A DNA stretch of 64,000 nt. Source: Lucinisca nassula. Taxonomy: Eukaryota > Mollusca > Bivalvia > Lucinida > Lucinidae. Shown here one piece after another: positions 11,082-21,944 of the stretch. The notes under the pieces were generated by a model. That model was not told where the DNA came from. It made no database searches and was given only the letters and a program-made list of their open reading frames with translations. The DNA lies in the NCBI GenBank assembly GCA_963580285.1, contig OY757010.1:62766406-62830405 (forward strand), in the 5' to 3' direction. Each line of letters opens with the position of its first letter. Position 1 is the stretch's first letter. Made by a program: the position numbers and the translations under genes.

Positions 11082-11188
11082 AGTAGAAGTAAAACAAAGA
11101 TCAGGAATTGATACAATTAACTTACTCCACCCATAAAAGACACCAAAGGGAAAGAAATACAAACATTAAGCGACCAGACCATAATGCA
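11082..11188 (+). repeat. R1 repeat fragment inside tandem-core element
   Basis: The segment starting AGTAGAAGTAAAACAAAGATC and ending GCGACCAGACCATAATG is the 5' part of a dispersed repeat called R1 here. Other copies are near 23575, 31200, 37110, 37380, 52055 and 58515. Confidence 0.75.
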
Positions 11189-12531
11189 AAACCTAATGGC
11201 CCCAGGGCTATATAAGTCTATGTAAAACCAAAGGGCCCCGGGATGGGGGCATTTGTGGCCCAAGGGCTATAATTTGAACAATCTTGGTAGAGGTCCACTA
11301 GACGAAGCTCAATACCTAATATCAAAGACCTGGGCCTTGCGGTTTCAGAGAAGAAATTTTTTAAAGATTTCCCTTTATAAGTCTATGTAAAACCAGACGG
11401 TCTCGGTGGGGGGGGGGGGTTCATTTTTGGCCCAAGGGCTATAATTTGCACACTCTTGATAGAGGTCCACTAGATGAAATTTCACACCAAATATCAAAGA
11501 CCTATATAGGCCTTGTGGTTTCAAAGAAGAAGATTTTTTAAGATTTTAGATATAAGTCTATGTAAAACCAAAGGGCCCCCGGGCGGGGGCATTTTTGGTT
11601 TGGAACAATCTTGATGGAGGTCCACTAGATGAAGCTTCATACCAAATATCAAAGCCCTAGGCCTTGTGGTTTCAGAGAAGAAGATTTTTAAAGATTTTCC
11701 CTATATAAGTCTATGTAAAACCAAAGAGTCCCGGAGCAGGGGCATTTATGGCCCCAGGGCTATAATTTGAATAATCTTCGAGGTCCATTACATGAAGCTT
11801 CATTCCAAATATCAAAGCCCTGGGCCATGCGGTTTCAGAGAAGAAGATTTTTTAAGATTTTACCTATATAAGTCTATGTAAAACCAAAGGGCCCCGGAGC
11901 GGGGACATTTTTGGTCTCATGGCTATACTTTGATCAATCTTGATAGAGGTCCACTAGATGAAGCTTCATACCAAATATCAAAGACCTAGGCCTTCTGGTT
12001 TCAGAGAAGAAGAATTTTCCTATATTAGTCTATGTAAAACCAAAGGGCCCCGGAGGGTTGGGGGCGGCATTTTTGGCCCCAGGGCTATAATTTAAACAAT
12101 CTTGGTTGAGGTCCACAAGATTAAGCTTCATACCAAATATCAAAGACCTGGGCCTTGCGGTCTCAGAGAATAAGATTTTTTTTAAGATTTTCCCTATATA
12201 AGCCCATGTAAAACAAAAGGGCCCCGGGGCGGGGGCATTTTTGGCCCCAGCACTATAATTTGAACAATCTTGATAGGGGTCCACTAGATGAAGCTTCATA
12301 CCCAATAGCAAAGACCTGGGCCTTGCGGTTTCAGAGAAGAAGACTTTTAAAGATTTTCCCTATATAAGACCATGCAAAACCAAAGGGCCCTGGGGCGGAG
12401 GCATTTTTGGCCCCAGCACTATGATTTGAACAATCTTGGTAGGGGTCCACTAGATGAAGCTTCATACCAAAAATCAAAGACCTGGGCTTTGCGGTTCCAG
12501 AGAAGAAGACTTTTAAAGATTTTCCCTATAT

Positions 12532-12794
12532 TGTTTGTTTGATTTGAGGTTTAATGTCCCCGTCAACACTGTAAAGGTCATTTTGGAGACGTTGCTTCCA
12601 ATTTTGTGGGACTTTTACCCAACATTCAGATGAAATGACATCTCAAGCCCTGTCGCCCAATGAAACCAATAGGGTTTATTAGCATGGACGGTCCGCCTCG
12701 CACCGCTGTTCCTGGACAGGCTAAGATCCTCTAAGCGGTTTACCAGTACTAGTGTGCGGGCCGGATTCAGCTCTGCGTGGAAGCATCATGCAGC
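12532..12794 (-). repeat. SINE-A copy inserted in the tandem-core element
   Basis: The tail TTGTTTGTTTGATTTGAGG abuts array sequence TTTTCCCTATA, and after GAAGCATCATGCAG the array resumes with CTATAAACCCATG. The flanks share CTATA, a short or partly eroded target duplication. The 5' head is truncated just before the family's usual end. Confidence 0.85.
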
Positions 12795-13195
12795 TATAAA
12801 CCCATGTAAAACCAAAGGGCCCCGGGGCGGGGGCATTTTTTGCCCCAGCACTATAATATGAACAATCTTGGTATGGGTCCACTAGATGAAGCTTCATACC
12901 AAATATCAAAGACCTGGGCCTTGTGGTTTCAGAGAAAAAGATTTTTAAGTTTTCAGTGAAAAAATCTATTTTTGGCTCCTGTGACCTAGATGTGCAACGG
13001 ACCGGAACCATCTGAATAACTTTGAAAGGGGACCACATAAGGATCATTCCTGTGAAGTTTGGTCAAAATCTGATCAGTGGTTTAGGAGGAGATGTCTTTT
13101 GAAGAAATTGTTTACGGACGCACGGACGGACGGATGCACGACGGACGACAAGTGATCCCAAAACCTCACCTCGTCATTACATGACAGGTGAGCTA

Positions 13196-14251
13196 AAAAC
13201 GTCAAATTTTCCACCACCCAGCCCAAGGATGCTTCAGGTGAAATTTGGGCCCAATCGGCCCAGTGGTTCAAATGAGATGTTGTTTAAAAGTGTTAACATT
13301 ATGACAGACAAACGACGGAGTTTTCGGGTTCTAAAAAGGGGAATAGATTACTTTAACCGTACAGACCCATTGACCCTTCTTGTCTGTAGCGGCAACATCT
13401 AATAAACATCAATATTAATGCAAAATATTATAAGATTCATAAGATTAATAATCGGTCAAGTGAGCTAAAAATATGATAAGATTCCTGAAAATATAAAGCA
13501 GAAAAACAAAAGTAACTAGAAATGTTTTCAGAGGCAAACAATGTCTCGGCACCATCAATATAACGTAAACACCCATCTGACCTTGAATAGTAGGTCACCA
13601 AAATCTAACACGCATACAAGCCTTTTTTGGCCAAAAAAAAAATCACAGTTTTCGGGAATCTGTGGCCTTTGAAATCGTCAAGATCACCAAATTCTAATCA
13701 TACCTTTAGTAGGTTGCAATCTATACCGTACCAAATCTGACCAACATTCATCAATCCTTAAATGAGACAGGGCGCAAACAAGCCATTATTTGCCCAAAAC
13801 TGACAATTTTTGGGAGCATGCGAACTTGAAAATAAGGTCAAGATCCCCAAAATTGAATGAAATGTCGGTTGTATTGATATTTTGTACCAAGTTTCACCAA
13901 ATTCCATTCATTCATTCATTAGATAGTGTGCAGATAAGCAAAATTTGACAGTTTGGGGGGCATGTACCCTTGAAAATAATTTTTTTTGTTTGTGAATTTT
14001 TTTTTTTTTTGGGGGGGGGGGGGGGGGCTGTGTCCTTTAAAATAAGGACAATGTCACAAAAATCTAACCAAATCTTTGGTAGGTTGCAATGATATATTTT
14101 GCCAAGTTTGACCAAATTTCATGCATTTTGTTCATAAGTTGCAGACAAGCCAAAATTAACATTTTTTCTGGGCCTGACTGGTACTGTGCCCTTGAAAATA
14201 AGGTCAAAGTCACCAACATATAAAACAAATCTTTGGTAGGCTGCAATGATA
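13196..14251 (+). repeat. Second tandem-repeat family, left part
   Basis: Units of roughly 150 bp with TTGAAAATAAGGTCA, TCTTTGGTAGGTTGCAATGAT, TTTGACCAAATTTCAT and GCAGACAAGCCAAAAT. A poly-T then poly-G run sits at about 13980-14027. The same array resumes at 26535 after the LTR element and again after the Tc1 element. No gene. Confidence 0.75.
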
Positions 14252-15763
14252 TGTCACCAACAGAGGTTTTAGGGCGGGGATGGTCTTTGGTGGCAGGGGT
14301 GCTAAATGGGTCCCTGTCTCTTTTTTGCCCAGGCCTTGTATGAGCGCACTCGCTTGGCAAAGTTTGGGGAATTAAGCTCAAGAGGGTAGCGTACAAGACC
14401 TGGGTTTATATTGGTCCCCTAACCCAGCCTCGTGCGTGACATAAGGATCACACCCAACACAAAGTCTGATGTGATGTAGAGTATAAAGTTAAACACAACA
14501 CACAGTTCACTTTTCCCAAAATTGTATATTTAAATATTTCTGTAAATTTAGTCAAAAGTTCCAAATAACGCAATTGATGCAGACTATTTTGTATATTTCA
14601 ATGTCCTATTTTTCACTAGAATGTCCTAACTGTCACTATTCACTTTCCACACAATTTTCCTCTAAAATTCACATGAAATGTCAAGTCTCAAACAAGTTCT
14701 GAAATGCCAAGTTCCTAAACACAAATTATTAATGTCCTTAACGCGATGTTACCAGCATATAATTTTCCCAAAACTTAATGTTCATCAATTTACTTCATCA
14801 AATGTCTTGCAAATTTCCTAAAGTTATCTCCCTTACTTAGCTGTTTAATTTCCTTAATTTCCTTATGTTGTAGAGTCTCTATTTTCCTTCAGTTTGTTAC
14901 TAAGATTTAGCAAAGATTTGTAAGTCTCTACACAGAACTTTGAATCAAACAGTCTGTGCAGGGTCTACGATGCAAAACCAAGTAACAGTTCAATGTTCTA
15001 GTTCAAAAGATTGTCACTTAACTGCCTTTGATTTGATTGCCTTCTCCAATTGCCTGTCTGCTAATGTTCAGCATGTTTTTATGTTGTGTGGGCTCATCAG
15101 CCCTGTCTCAAAAATGAGCCAATTAACCGACTTCTTTCATCCAACCAATAGATTCATATTTTAGAAGTGTCAGCGTGACCAAAAGGGTCAGACCCAAAAG
15201 GGTCTTAAAAGATTTTGCTCAACACCTGAGAAAAGAAGCCAATTATCTAAAGATCACAAGTTTGTTTGAACAATAGAAGTGTGCCAGCTCAGAGTGACCA
15301 CTGTTTCCCTAATTTCTAATTAGGCTGTCTACTAAGTTTCAGTTTGTACCCCAAGGAGTGACCTATGTTTTCTTAGTTGGTTGAATCTTATTGTTCCGCT
15401 TGATGGTTTCCAAGCTATAACTTTTAAGCAGCTTTGTTTCCTAAACGGTGCAGAACATTTCTCAAGCCATGTTGCTTAACATGCTTGTTTGTCAAAACAA
15501 TGCCTCAAGACCTCCTTTACAAAGATTTACCTTGATGAACAAAATCCTGGGAAAATATTGAAATTATGAAATTTAAACTAAAATGAAAAATTACTTTGTT
15601 TTTTTTTGAAATTCTGTTTTTCTCATTCACCCATTCTCTCTTACTATGGCCTAAAAAAATAAAACCCTTCATTCAACATTCACCCCACATCGAGATCCCT
15701 TTCTCACTTAATTATTCATAAATTTTCTGAAATGTAAATGCCCTAAAATTTTGACTGGTGACA
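14252..15763 (-). repeat. 3' LTR, intact
   Basis: Intact 1.5-kb LTR with TG...CA ends forming the inverted octamer TGTCACCA/TGGTGACA. Compared with the other LTR, small differences include CGCACTCGCTTGG versus CGTACTCGCTTGA and GATGTTACC versus GATGTCACC. Confidence 0.92.
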
Positions 15764-15775
15764 TTTTCCCCCAGG
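15764..15775 (-). promoter_or_regulatory. Polypurine tract
   Basis: Immediately before the 3' LTR on the minus strand lies GGGGGAAAA, the expected primer for plus-strand DNA synthesis in reverse transcription. Its direct abutment to the LTR supports both the boundary and the orientation. Confidence 0.8.
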
Positions 15776-16478
15776 GTCAATTTAGTTTGTCCCCAAACTA
15801 ATGTGCACATATTTTTGCTGATCTTTCCTGTCTAATTTCATCTTCTTCTTCCTCTTCACATTTTTTTTTCTCATTATTTACAATAGCCGAATATTTACAA
15901 GAAATGGATTGTGCAAAATACTATTTACAAGCTCGAGCTTACTGAAAAAAAAATTAATGCGTCGTCTGCATCTTAGTTCATTGTATTTCATTTTAGTATC
16001 ACTTATTTATCACTGTTCTTAAACGCGCTTCACATAGAAGTGTCCCTTTAGCATCACATGGAAATGAATATGGATCTGTCCAGGTGTCTTCATTGCCTGG
16101 TCCTTGGTGGTGGACTGTGGGTAGTGGGTAAACACATCCATGTACAGGGCTGAACAGGTCCATAGCTCCATTCCAGGAGATCATCAGGTCTGCAACTTGA
16201 ACAACAAGATTAGTATCATGATCATTTTAACCTGCATCATGTCAAATAATGTTAAGGCAGGGGTGACATAATGTGTGGCCTCACATTTATGCTCTAGCAC
16301 TATTAACATCTCTACACATTAACATGCCAGTTAATGTATACAGACAAGTTTTGTGCCTTAATATGATCTGAGATGCTATCAGATTTACCTGAAGATGGCA
16401 ACTGCATTAAAATTTTAATTCTATACATATACTGAAACCTTTTAGTTCTGGAATTTCATTTTACGCCATTTTATAGCC
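15776..16478. other. LTR-element 3' untranslated region
   Basis: About 700 bp between the pol stop and the polypurine tract. A minus-strand open stretch at 15999-16184 has no recognisable similarity and is probably chance. No envelope-like frame is seen. Confidence 0.5.
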
Positions 16479-19400
16479 TTAGTACCTTATTCTTTTTCCG
16501 AGTGTTCTGTAATAATCTTCCTTAAGTGAACCAATGTACTCATTCATACTTCCAGGGGGCACATAATCAAAGGGAGCCCACTCTGGTGCTAAATCAAGAC
16601 TTCTGTATGTTAAAAGAAATTGCCAGGCTCCATCCTGAGCTGCTCGTACTTCATGTATGATGTCACACAAAAGGTTTTTGAGTGGGTCAAAGGGACGTGG
16701 TTGATTCCTCTCTTTTAGTAACTTTATTTTATGTTCAATACTGGCTTTTCTACTCATTTCAATCAGGCTACTAATGAAATCCCGAGCATACGTATGAGCC
16801 ATATTGACAGGCTGATACTCAGGTTCCTGATTCCCATATTGTATCATGTAGTAAGATCTGCCTTTTATAAGCTTAACTCCTACAAGTTTTCCAGGATTAA
16901 CTATATTTTCTTGCTTATTTCCTTCCCTTTCATTGCATGCTGATACAGACGATACACTGTTTACCTGCTGTTTGTTCTCATTGTTTTGCTGTTTCTCAGC
17001 ATCCTGTGGATTACCATTCGACTTACCAACTTTATTTTCTGCCTCTTTACTTGAGGGTTCATGTTGATTTTCAGCCTTTTCAAAGAATTTATGTTTACCC
17101 TTCAGGGGTCGCCTTCTTTTCTTACCAGACATTGTCCGAGAAGCATGGAATTCTCTTATTAGTACTTCGGGAATGGAAGAAGCAAACTCCCAGGTGGATC
17201 CTGAACCTGACTGCTTCCACTTTACCCTGTAGTACAAGACTCCATTACTTCGCCTAGAGGAAAGGAGTTTGTCAATATCTTCCACAGGAAATATTTTCCC
17301 TCCATTGACTGGCTCCTGTCTTTCCTGACCTTCCATTCTTTCACGTCTCGACACAGACTCATCTGGTTCTTTAGACGTACCAGGAAGAGGTACAGGTTTT
17401 CCTGCAGGCTGCGCATCAGACTGTCTGAGCTCCTTAGGTGTTGTTTCAGGCTGAACTGACTGCTTTTCATACAGTGTTTTCTTACCATGTATTTTCTTAC
17501 CTTTTGTAGGTTCTGTTGTTTCTGACTTTTCTTGAGTACACTTACTACTATTGTTTCTGACAACATTTGACTTCTTCTGAGTCTGACTACTGTTTTTCTC
17601 AATATCTACACTTGATTTCTGCTTACTTTGTTTGTTTGTACTATTCTGCATTGAATCTGGCTTATTCTGCACTAACTCTGTCTTTTTCCTTCCAGTATTT
17701 CTATTTGTCTCTACTGCTTTTGTATTTTGCTGTATTCTATGTGTACTACCTCTTGTATCATTTGACTGCCATTGATTTTGTAAACTACCTCTATCTCTGT
17801 TTGCCTCTACCTGGGCTTGATTCTGCACTAACTGCTCAGTACCTGTATTTGTATCTACATCTGAATTGTCATCACCTATTTCTTCTGCATCTAACTCTTC
17901 CTCATCATTTTCAAGACCTGCTGGAGGGTTTGTGGGCCTGTCCTTAGGGTCAAAGTATGGCTTTAGCCTTACTGCATTTATCAATGACCTTACCTCATTG
18001 TTTGTTGCACAGTTCCTTATTTTATATGTAAAGTTTGGGCCTAACTGAGTAATGTAATATGGTCCTGTCCATTTTCTATGGAGCTTAGGAGCCTTACCTG
18101 GGGCTACCTTAGTACAATACAGCCATACACGCTCGGCAGGTTGAAATTTTGGTTCCTGGGACCTTTTATCATACTGGTGCCTGTATTTTGCTTGGGCTGC
18201 CTTAATGTTTTCAGTAGCAATTTTACGGGTCACTTCAAGCTGTTTTAGAATATTGGCAAGGTGGATCTTGTGATCCTGGGCAAGGTTATCTTTAGGAAGG
18301 AGAGCTGTATCAATTGGGACATGCATTTCTCTGCCAAACAGTAGGAAGAAGGGTGACACCTGAGTCGACTGAGTTGAGGGTGTCATCCTGTGAGCCATCA
18401 TTATGGACGGCAGAATTTCTGGCCAATCATCTTGTTTACCTTTACAGTACAGCCTAAATCCTTGTAATATTACAGAATTTGCTCTTTCGACACAGCTATT
18501 CGTTTGAGCGTGATAAGAGGAAGTGTAATGCCTTGTAATTTGAAACAGTTCACATAAAGCTTTTGTTAAGTTTGACATAAAAGTCTGGCCCCTATCAGAT
18601 ACCAGTGTCCTGGGTGCTCCATACCGAGTGATTACCTCTTTATACAGAACTGCTGCAACTTCTTTCGCCTCCTGGGTTCTAAGTGGGTGTGCTTCCATCC
18701 ATTTGGAGTAAGAATCTACTACTACAAGTATGTGCTTAAACTTATCCTTGGTTGTGGGTAAGCCACTGAGTATATCAATGTACCATCGGCCAAATAAGTC
18801 TGCCACTGGGAGTGGTTGTAATGGTGGTGGTTTAGCATGCACTGGTCTTTTGACCTGCTGACAAGGCTCACATGACCTTATGTATTGCCGTATTTCATCA
18901 TACATCTTTGGCCAATAGTATTTGATTCTTATGGCAGCAAAGGTCCTTACATGACCCTGATGCCTGCCACCAGCTAAAGAATCATGGTATGACTTCAGAA
19001 TGTCATTACGCATGATCTTTGGAATAGCTAGCTGTTTTACAAGCCTTTCCTCCCTTGGAATACCCCGTGTCCTTGGAGTATAAAAGTGGTATAAAAGACC
19101 ATCCTCTATTTCAAACTGTGAGGCCTCTGCGACCAAAGTTTTTGCTTGCTTTTCATCATCAGGCACCTCACCTGTGGTCTTATACCTATAAATGGCCTTT
19201 AAGTCTGGACAACTCTGCTGCAGACGTTGCAGGTTGGGAAACTGCTTCTCCCTGTTGGTGCTGTTATTTTGTGGCTCAGCATTTACAGACTGCACTTTTA
19301 TATCGCTCGGGTCATTTGGATAACAAAAGGTCACTGCACAACCAAAATCACTTACCTCTGGTTCACGTGTCTCTGTTTCATCCATGGGAGGATAACTCCT

Positions 19401-20354
19401 CCTAGAGACACCATCCGCATTGGAATTGTTTCTGCTTGACTTAAGAATGATCTTAAAGTTATACCCTTGCAATAAAAGTGACCATCTACCTAGCCTACCT
19501 TGACAATCTTTGATCTGCTGTAAGAACTTTACAGAAACATTATCAGTATATACAGTGAATGGCATATTAGCAAGATAAGGCCTAAACTGCCTTACAGCCT
19601 CTACTAAAGCAAGTCCCTCTTTATCTGTTATATGCCACCTTAACTCTTCATTGCGTAATGCTCTACCTCCATAGGCAATAGGATGTTCCCTATTATTTGA
19701 GTCTAACTGACTTAAAACGTAACCAATAGATTCATCAGAAGCATCTACTGCTAAAATGAATGGCTTATCAAACTGAGCGAAAGCCAGCACTGGGGCGGTT
19801 ATTAATGCCCTTTTCAATGTATCAAAAGCTTCTTGACATTCTTGTGTCCACTGAAATTTTACATCTTTCCTTAACAATTTATTAAGTGGCAAAGCTATTG
19901 TGGCAAATCCCTTAATGTATCTTCTGTAATATTGTGCCATGCCGACAAAAGCTCTTACATTTTTGACAGTTTTAGGAACTGGATAAGTTTCTATAGCACT
20001 AAACTTTCCAGGGTCTACCTTTATGCCTTCTTTACTTATAATATGGCCTAAATATTTTATTTCTTTTACTGCAAATTTACATTTTCCAGGATGCATTATT
20101 AGATTGGCAGCTCTTAAATTTTGAAAGACTTGATCCAAATGCTGCAAGTGCTGATCAAAGTTTTTGCTGAAAATCAAAATGTCATCAATGTACACTAAAG
20201 CTATCTTCCAATTTAGGTCCTTCAGGACCTTAGACATGAGATTTTGAAAACAGGCAGGTCCATTCATAATTCCGAAACTGAGGCGTTTTGGGGTAAATAT
20301 GCCTTGATGTGTGATAAAGCTTGCCTTTTCTGCAGTCGAGGGGCAGAGTGGCAC
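16479..20354 (-). CDS. pol: Gypsy-type pol: RT C-terminal part, RNase H, integrase, chromodomains
   Basis: A 1291-residue frame without internal stops. In order: the RT palm with YIDD at about 55-58; RNase H at about 197-318 (candidate acidic residues D204, E246, D271); an H2C2 zinc-binding region near 457-498; the integrase core with WYIDILS (D527), SDRGQTF (D587) and CVERAN (E623), so the DDE triad is present; and a GPY/F module with WTGPY near 762. Then comes a long Asn/Gln/Lys-rich linker (about 815-1000). A chromodomain-like stretch follows at 1020-1070 (FPVEDIDKLL, YYRVKWK, STWEFAS) and a second shorter related module near 1155-1200 (YYMIQYG). The true N-terminus lies in the overlapping upstream frame. 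The first Met here is internal and follows a frame break at about 20357. Confidence 0.9.
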   Translation of the reverse strand: MPLCPSTAEKASFITHQGIFTPKRLSFGIMNGPACFQNLMSKVLKDLNWKIALVYIDDILIFSKNFDQHLQHLDQVFQNLRAANLIMHPGKCKFAVKEIKYLGHIISKEGIKVDPGKFSAIETYPVPKTVKNVRAFVGMAQYYRRYIKGFATIALPLNKLLRKDVKFQWTQECQEAFDTLKRALITAPVLAFAQFDKPFILAVDASDESIGYVLSQLDSNNREHPIAYGGRALRNEELRWHITDKEGLALVEAVRQFRPYLANMPFTVYTDNVSVKFLQQIKDCQGRLGRWSLLLQGYNFKIILKSSRNNSNADGVSRRSYPPMDETETREPEVSDFGCAVTFCYPNDPSDIKVQSVNAEPQNNSTNREKQFPNLQRLQQSCPDLKAIYRYKTTGEVPDDEKQAKTLVAEASQFEIEDGLLYHFYTPRTRGIPREERLVKQLAIPKIMRNDILKSYHDSLAGGRHQGHVRTFAAIRIKYYWPKMYDEIRQYIRSCEPCQQVKRPVHAKPPPLQPLPVADLFGRWYIDILSGLPTTKDKFKHILVVVDSYSKWMEAHPLRTQEAKEVAAVLYKEVITRYGAPRTLVSDRGQTFMSNLTKALCELFQITRHYTSSYHAQTNSCVERANSVILQGFRLYCKGKQDDWPEILPSIMMAHRMTPSTQSTQVSPFFLLFGREMHVPIDTALLPKDNLAQDHKIHLANILKQLEVTRKIATENIKAAQAKYRHQYDKRSQEPKFQPAERVWLYCTKVAPGKAPKLHRKWTGPYYITQLGPNFTYKIRNCATNNEVRSLINAVRLKPYFDPKDRPTNPPAGLENDEEELDAEEIGDDNSDVDTNTGTEQLVQNQAQVEANRDRGSLQNQWQSNDTRGSTHRIQQNTKAVETNRNTGRKKTELVQNKPDSMQNSTNKQSKQKSSVDIEKNSSQTQKKSNVVRNNSSKCTQEKSETTEPTKGKKIHGKKTLYEKQSVQPETTPKELRQSDAQPAGKPVPLPGTSKEPDESVSRRERMEGQERQEPVNGGKIFPVEDIDKLLSSRRSNGVLYYRVKWKQSGSGSTWEFASSIPEVLIREFHASRTMSGKKRRRPLKGKHKFFEKAENQHEPSSKEAENKVGKSNGNPQDAEKQQNNENKQQVNSVSSVSACNEREGNKQENIVNPGKLVGVKLIKGRSYYMIQYGNQEPEYQPVNMAHTYARDFISSLIEMSRKASIEHKIKLLKERNQPRPFDPLKNLLCDIIHEVRAAQDGAWQFLLTYRSLDLAPEWAPFDYVPPGSMNEYIGSLKEDYYRTLGKRIRY

Positions 20355-21718
20355 TTGATTGAATCCAGAACACTAAATATTTCTGCTTGAGCATCTGCCA
20401 GGGTGTCAAAAACATCATTTATATTTGGAATAGGGAATGATATAGGTTCTGTTACCTTATTCAGCTCCCTATAATCTATAGCAAACCTATATTCACCATT
20501 TGGTTTCTTGACAACAACTACAGGGGAATGCCATGGGCTATCAGATTCCTCTATTAACCCATTTCGTAACATTTCATTTGTCAGCCGTTCAGTTTCGGCA
20601 CGCATTTTCGGGGTTTGCCTGTAAGGGGGTTTACTTACTGGACGTGCATTGCCTGTATGAATGACATGACTATGTAAATTTGTTTTTCCTAATTCAGACA
20701 TGTCCTTTGCAAAAATATCCCTATTGCGACCTAAAAATGCATATAGGTTTTGTTTTTGTTCATTAGACAAGTCAGTATCATCTAAATTTAAACCTAAATC
20801 TTTAGCAATGTTTTGGTAGTGAGTTTCAAATTCATTTTCATCAGTCATATTCAGCACATTAACAGAAGGAAGGTCATCATGGTCTGTGACCTGTGTAATA
20901 CTTTGCTCATCGACCAAATGAGATGTAGCAATTACAAAATTTTCTTTCAGAAAGACAGGATAGTTTGTTGGATTTAACACCCTATATGCACAAGAATTAC
21001 CGTCAGCACTAGTTAAACACTTTCCGCCTACTAAACCAGTTTGATTTAGACCACCAGAAGGTTCCAATAGAACAGCACTGTCAATTAAATTTGAAGAATT
21101 TGAAGAAAATGAAATTCTAACTGGCAATGTGCATTCAGCCTGTGGTTCAACCACAACAGAAGAAACTGTACGCACAAGCCCTACACAAGTTTTTGCCTCT
21201 TGGCCAAAAGAAATATTACAAACAGATGGTTCTTCATTTTCACTTGTTCTGTTTCCTGAACTAGAGCTACTTTTGAGACTAACTGTACCTTGTTCAAGGT
21301 CAATTTTAGCCTTATGCTGCCTCAAAAAGTCCATACCCAGAATGACGGGCTGGTGAAGTTTTTCAAACAAATGAAATGTGTGTTCCAAAACAATTCCATC
21401 AAGCCTAAATGGTAAAGTGACCTGGCCTAAAACCCTGTGGACCTCGCCACATACTCCCACAATATGAGCTAATGAGCTCGGTGCTATTTCAACATTTTTA
21501 AATGAGCGCCTGTAAATATGCTCCCCTATACATGAAATTTGAGCTCCAGTGTCTATCGGTGCTTTGCTTGTTTGCTTTCCAATATTAATTTGCACAAAAT
21601 TTCCCTCCAAAGGAGCGGATAATGCTAAGTTGCATGTACTTCTGTCAATGCCTACAGAATTAACACTACAAGATTTCTTTGAACACCTCCAGATTAGCTT
21701 ATTTTTGTATTGAGCCAT
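20264..21718 (-). CDS. Gypsy-type protease and RT N-terminal part
   Basis: 484-residue frame starting ATG at 21718. It has a retropepsin-like DTGA active site at about residues 56-59 and an LGMDFL-type flap/core near 150. A spacer follows, then the RT N-terminal region: HSPVVVVKKPNG, RFAIDYRELN and FPIPNINDVFD lead to FSVLD. The last 30 or so residues are out of frame: the normal coding continues in the next frame, and the conserved segment that should follow FSVLDS is missing. This indicates a small deletion plus frame change near 20357. No gag domain precedes the protease; only about 226 bp separate this start from the 5' LTR. Confidence 0.88.
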   Translation of the reverse strand: MAQYKNKLIWRCSKKSCSVNSVGIDRSTCNLALSAPLEGNFVQINIGKQTSKAPIDTGAQISCIGEHIYRRSFKNVEIAPSSLAHIVGVCGEVHRVLGQVTLPFRLDGIVLEHTFHLFEKLHQPVILGMDFLRQHKAKIDLEQGTVSLKSSSSSGNRTSENEEPSVCNISFGQEAKTCVGLVRTVSSVVVEPQAECTLPVRISFSSNSSNLIDSAVLLEPSGGLNQTGLVGGKCLTSADGNSCAYRVLNPTNYPVFLKENFVIATSHLVDEQSITQVTDHDDLPSVNVLNMTDENEFETHYQNIAKDLGLNLDDTDLSNEQKQNLYAFLGRNRDIFAKDMSELGKTNLHSHVIHTGNARPVSKPPYRQTPKMRAETERLTNEMLRNGLIEESDSPWHSPVVVVKKPNGEYRFAIDYRELNKVTEPISFPIPNINDVFDTLADAQAEIFSVLDSIKCHSAPRLQKRQALSHIKAYLPQNASVSEL

Positions 21719-21944
21719 TTTCGATAAGATAAAACCTTAATTTAGCACTAAACAAAAGAAACGAAGTAATAAAATAGCAAGGAAAATACCGACAGTTTTA
21801 CTTATCTGTGTGTGTTTCTGAGTCGGCACTTCTAGCTGGTCCTCAGTTGTGCTGGTTGGTGAACATCGGAAGTTCTAGTTGTTGGCTGGTTGTTGTCTTG
21901 AAGCGTTGAGAGGTTGTCGTACCATTTAGATTTTTCCGCCACAC
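21719..21944 (-). promoter_or_regulatory. LTR-element leader with candidate primer-binding site
   Basis: On the minus strand the 5' LTR is followed three bases later by TGGCGGAAAAATC (from 21941 downwards), a plausible tRNA primer-binding site because it begins TGG. I cannot assign the tRNA. The rest of the leader is short and non-coding. Confidence 0.55.

Larger units (their letters stand above)
10790..13195 (+). mobile_element. Tandem-core element with GGTGAGCT-type ends
   Basis: Left end reads ATGGCCCTGGATCGCTCACCTGA. The core is a diverged tandem array of roughly 170-190 bp units (hallmarks CCACTAGATGAAGCTTCATACC, AAGACCTGGGCC, TTTCAGAGAAGAAGA and GTAAAACCAAAGGGCCCC), about ten copies. 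The right tail has CGGACGCACGGACGGACGG and ends ATGACAGGTGAGCT. No protein is encoded. Open frames here are shadows of the repeat. Terminal design and central tandem repeats recall non-autonomous Helitron/Helentron-type elements, but this is inference. Confidence 0.65.

Noticed and set aside
12030..13047. Minus-strand frames with repeated SLIFGMKLHLVDPYQDC segments
   Set aside because: They are translations of successive units of the 10.8-13.2 kb tandem array and end inside a SINE.
13980..14027. Poly-T/poly-G run as a regulatory G-quadruplex
   Set aside because: It sits in a decayed tandem repeat and could equally be slippage or sequencing noise; no gene is nearby to regulate.
15999..16184. 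Small accessory or envelope gene of the LTR element
   Set aside because: 61 residues without a signal peptide, membrane segment or recognisable motif; probably chance in the 3' UTR.
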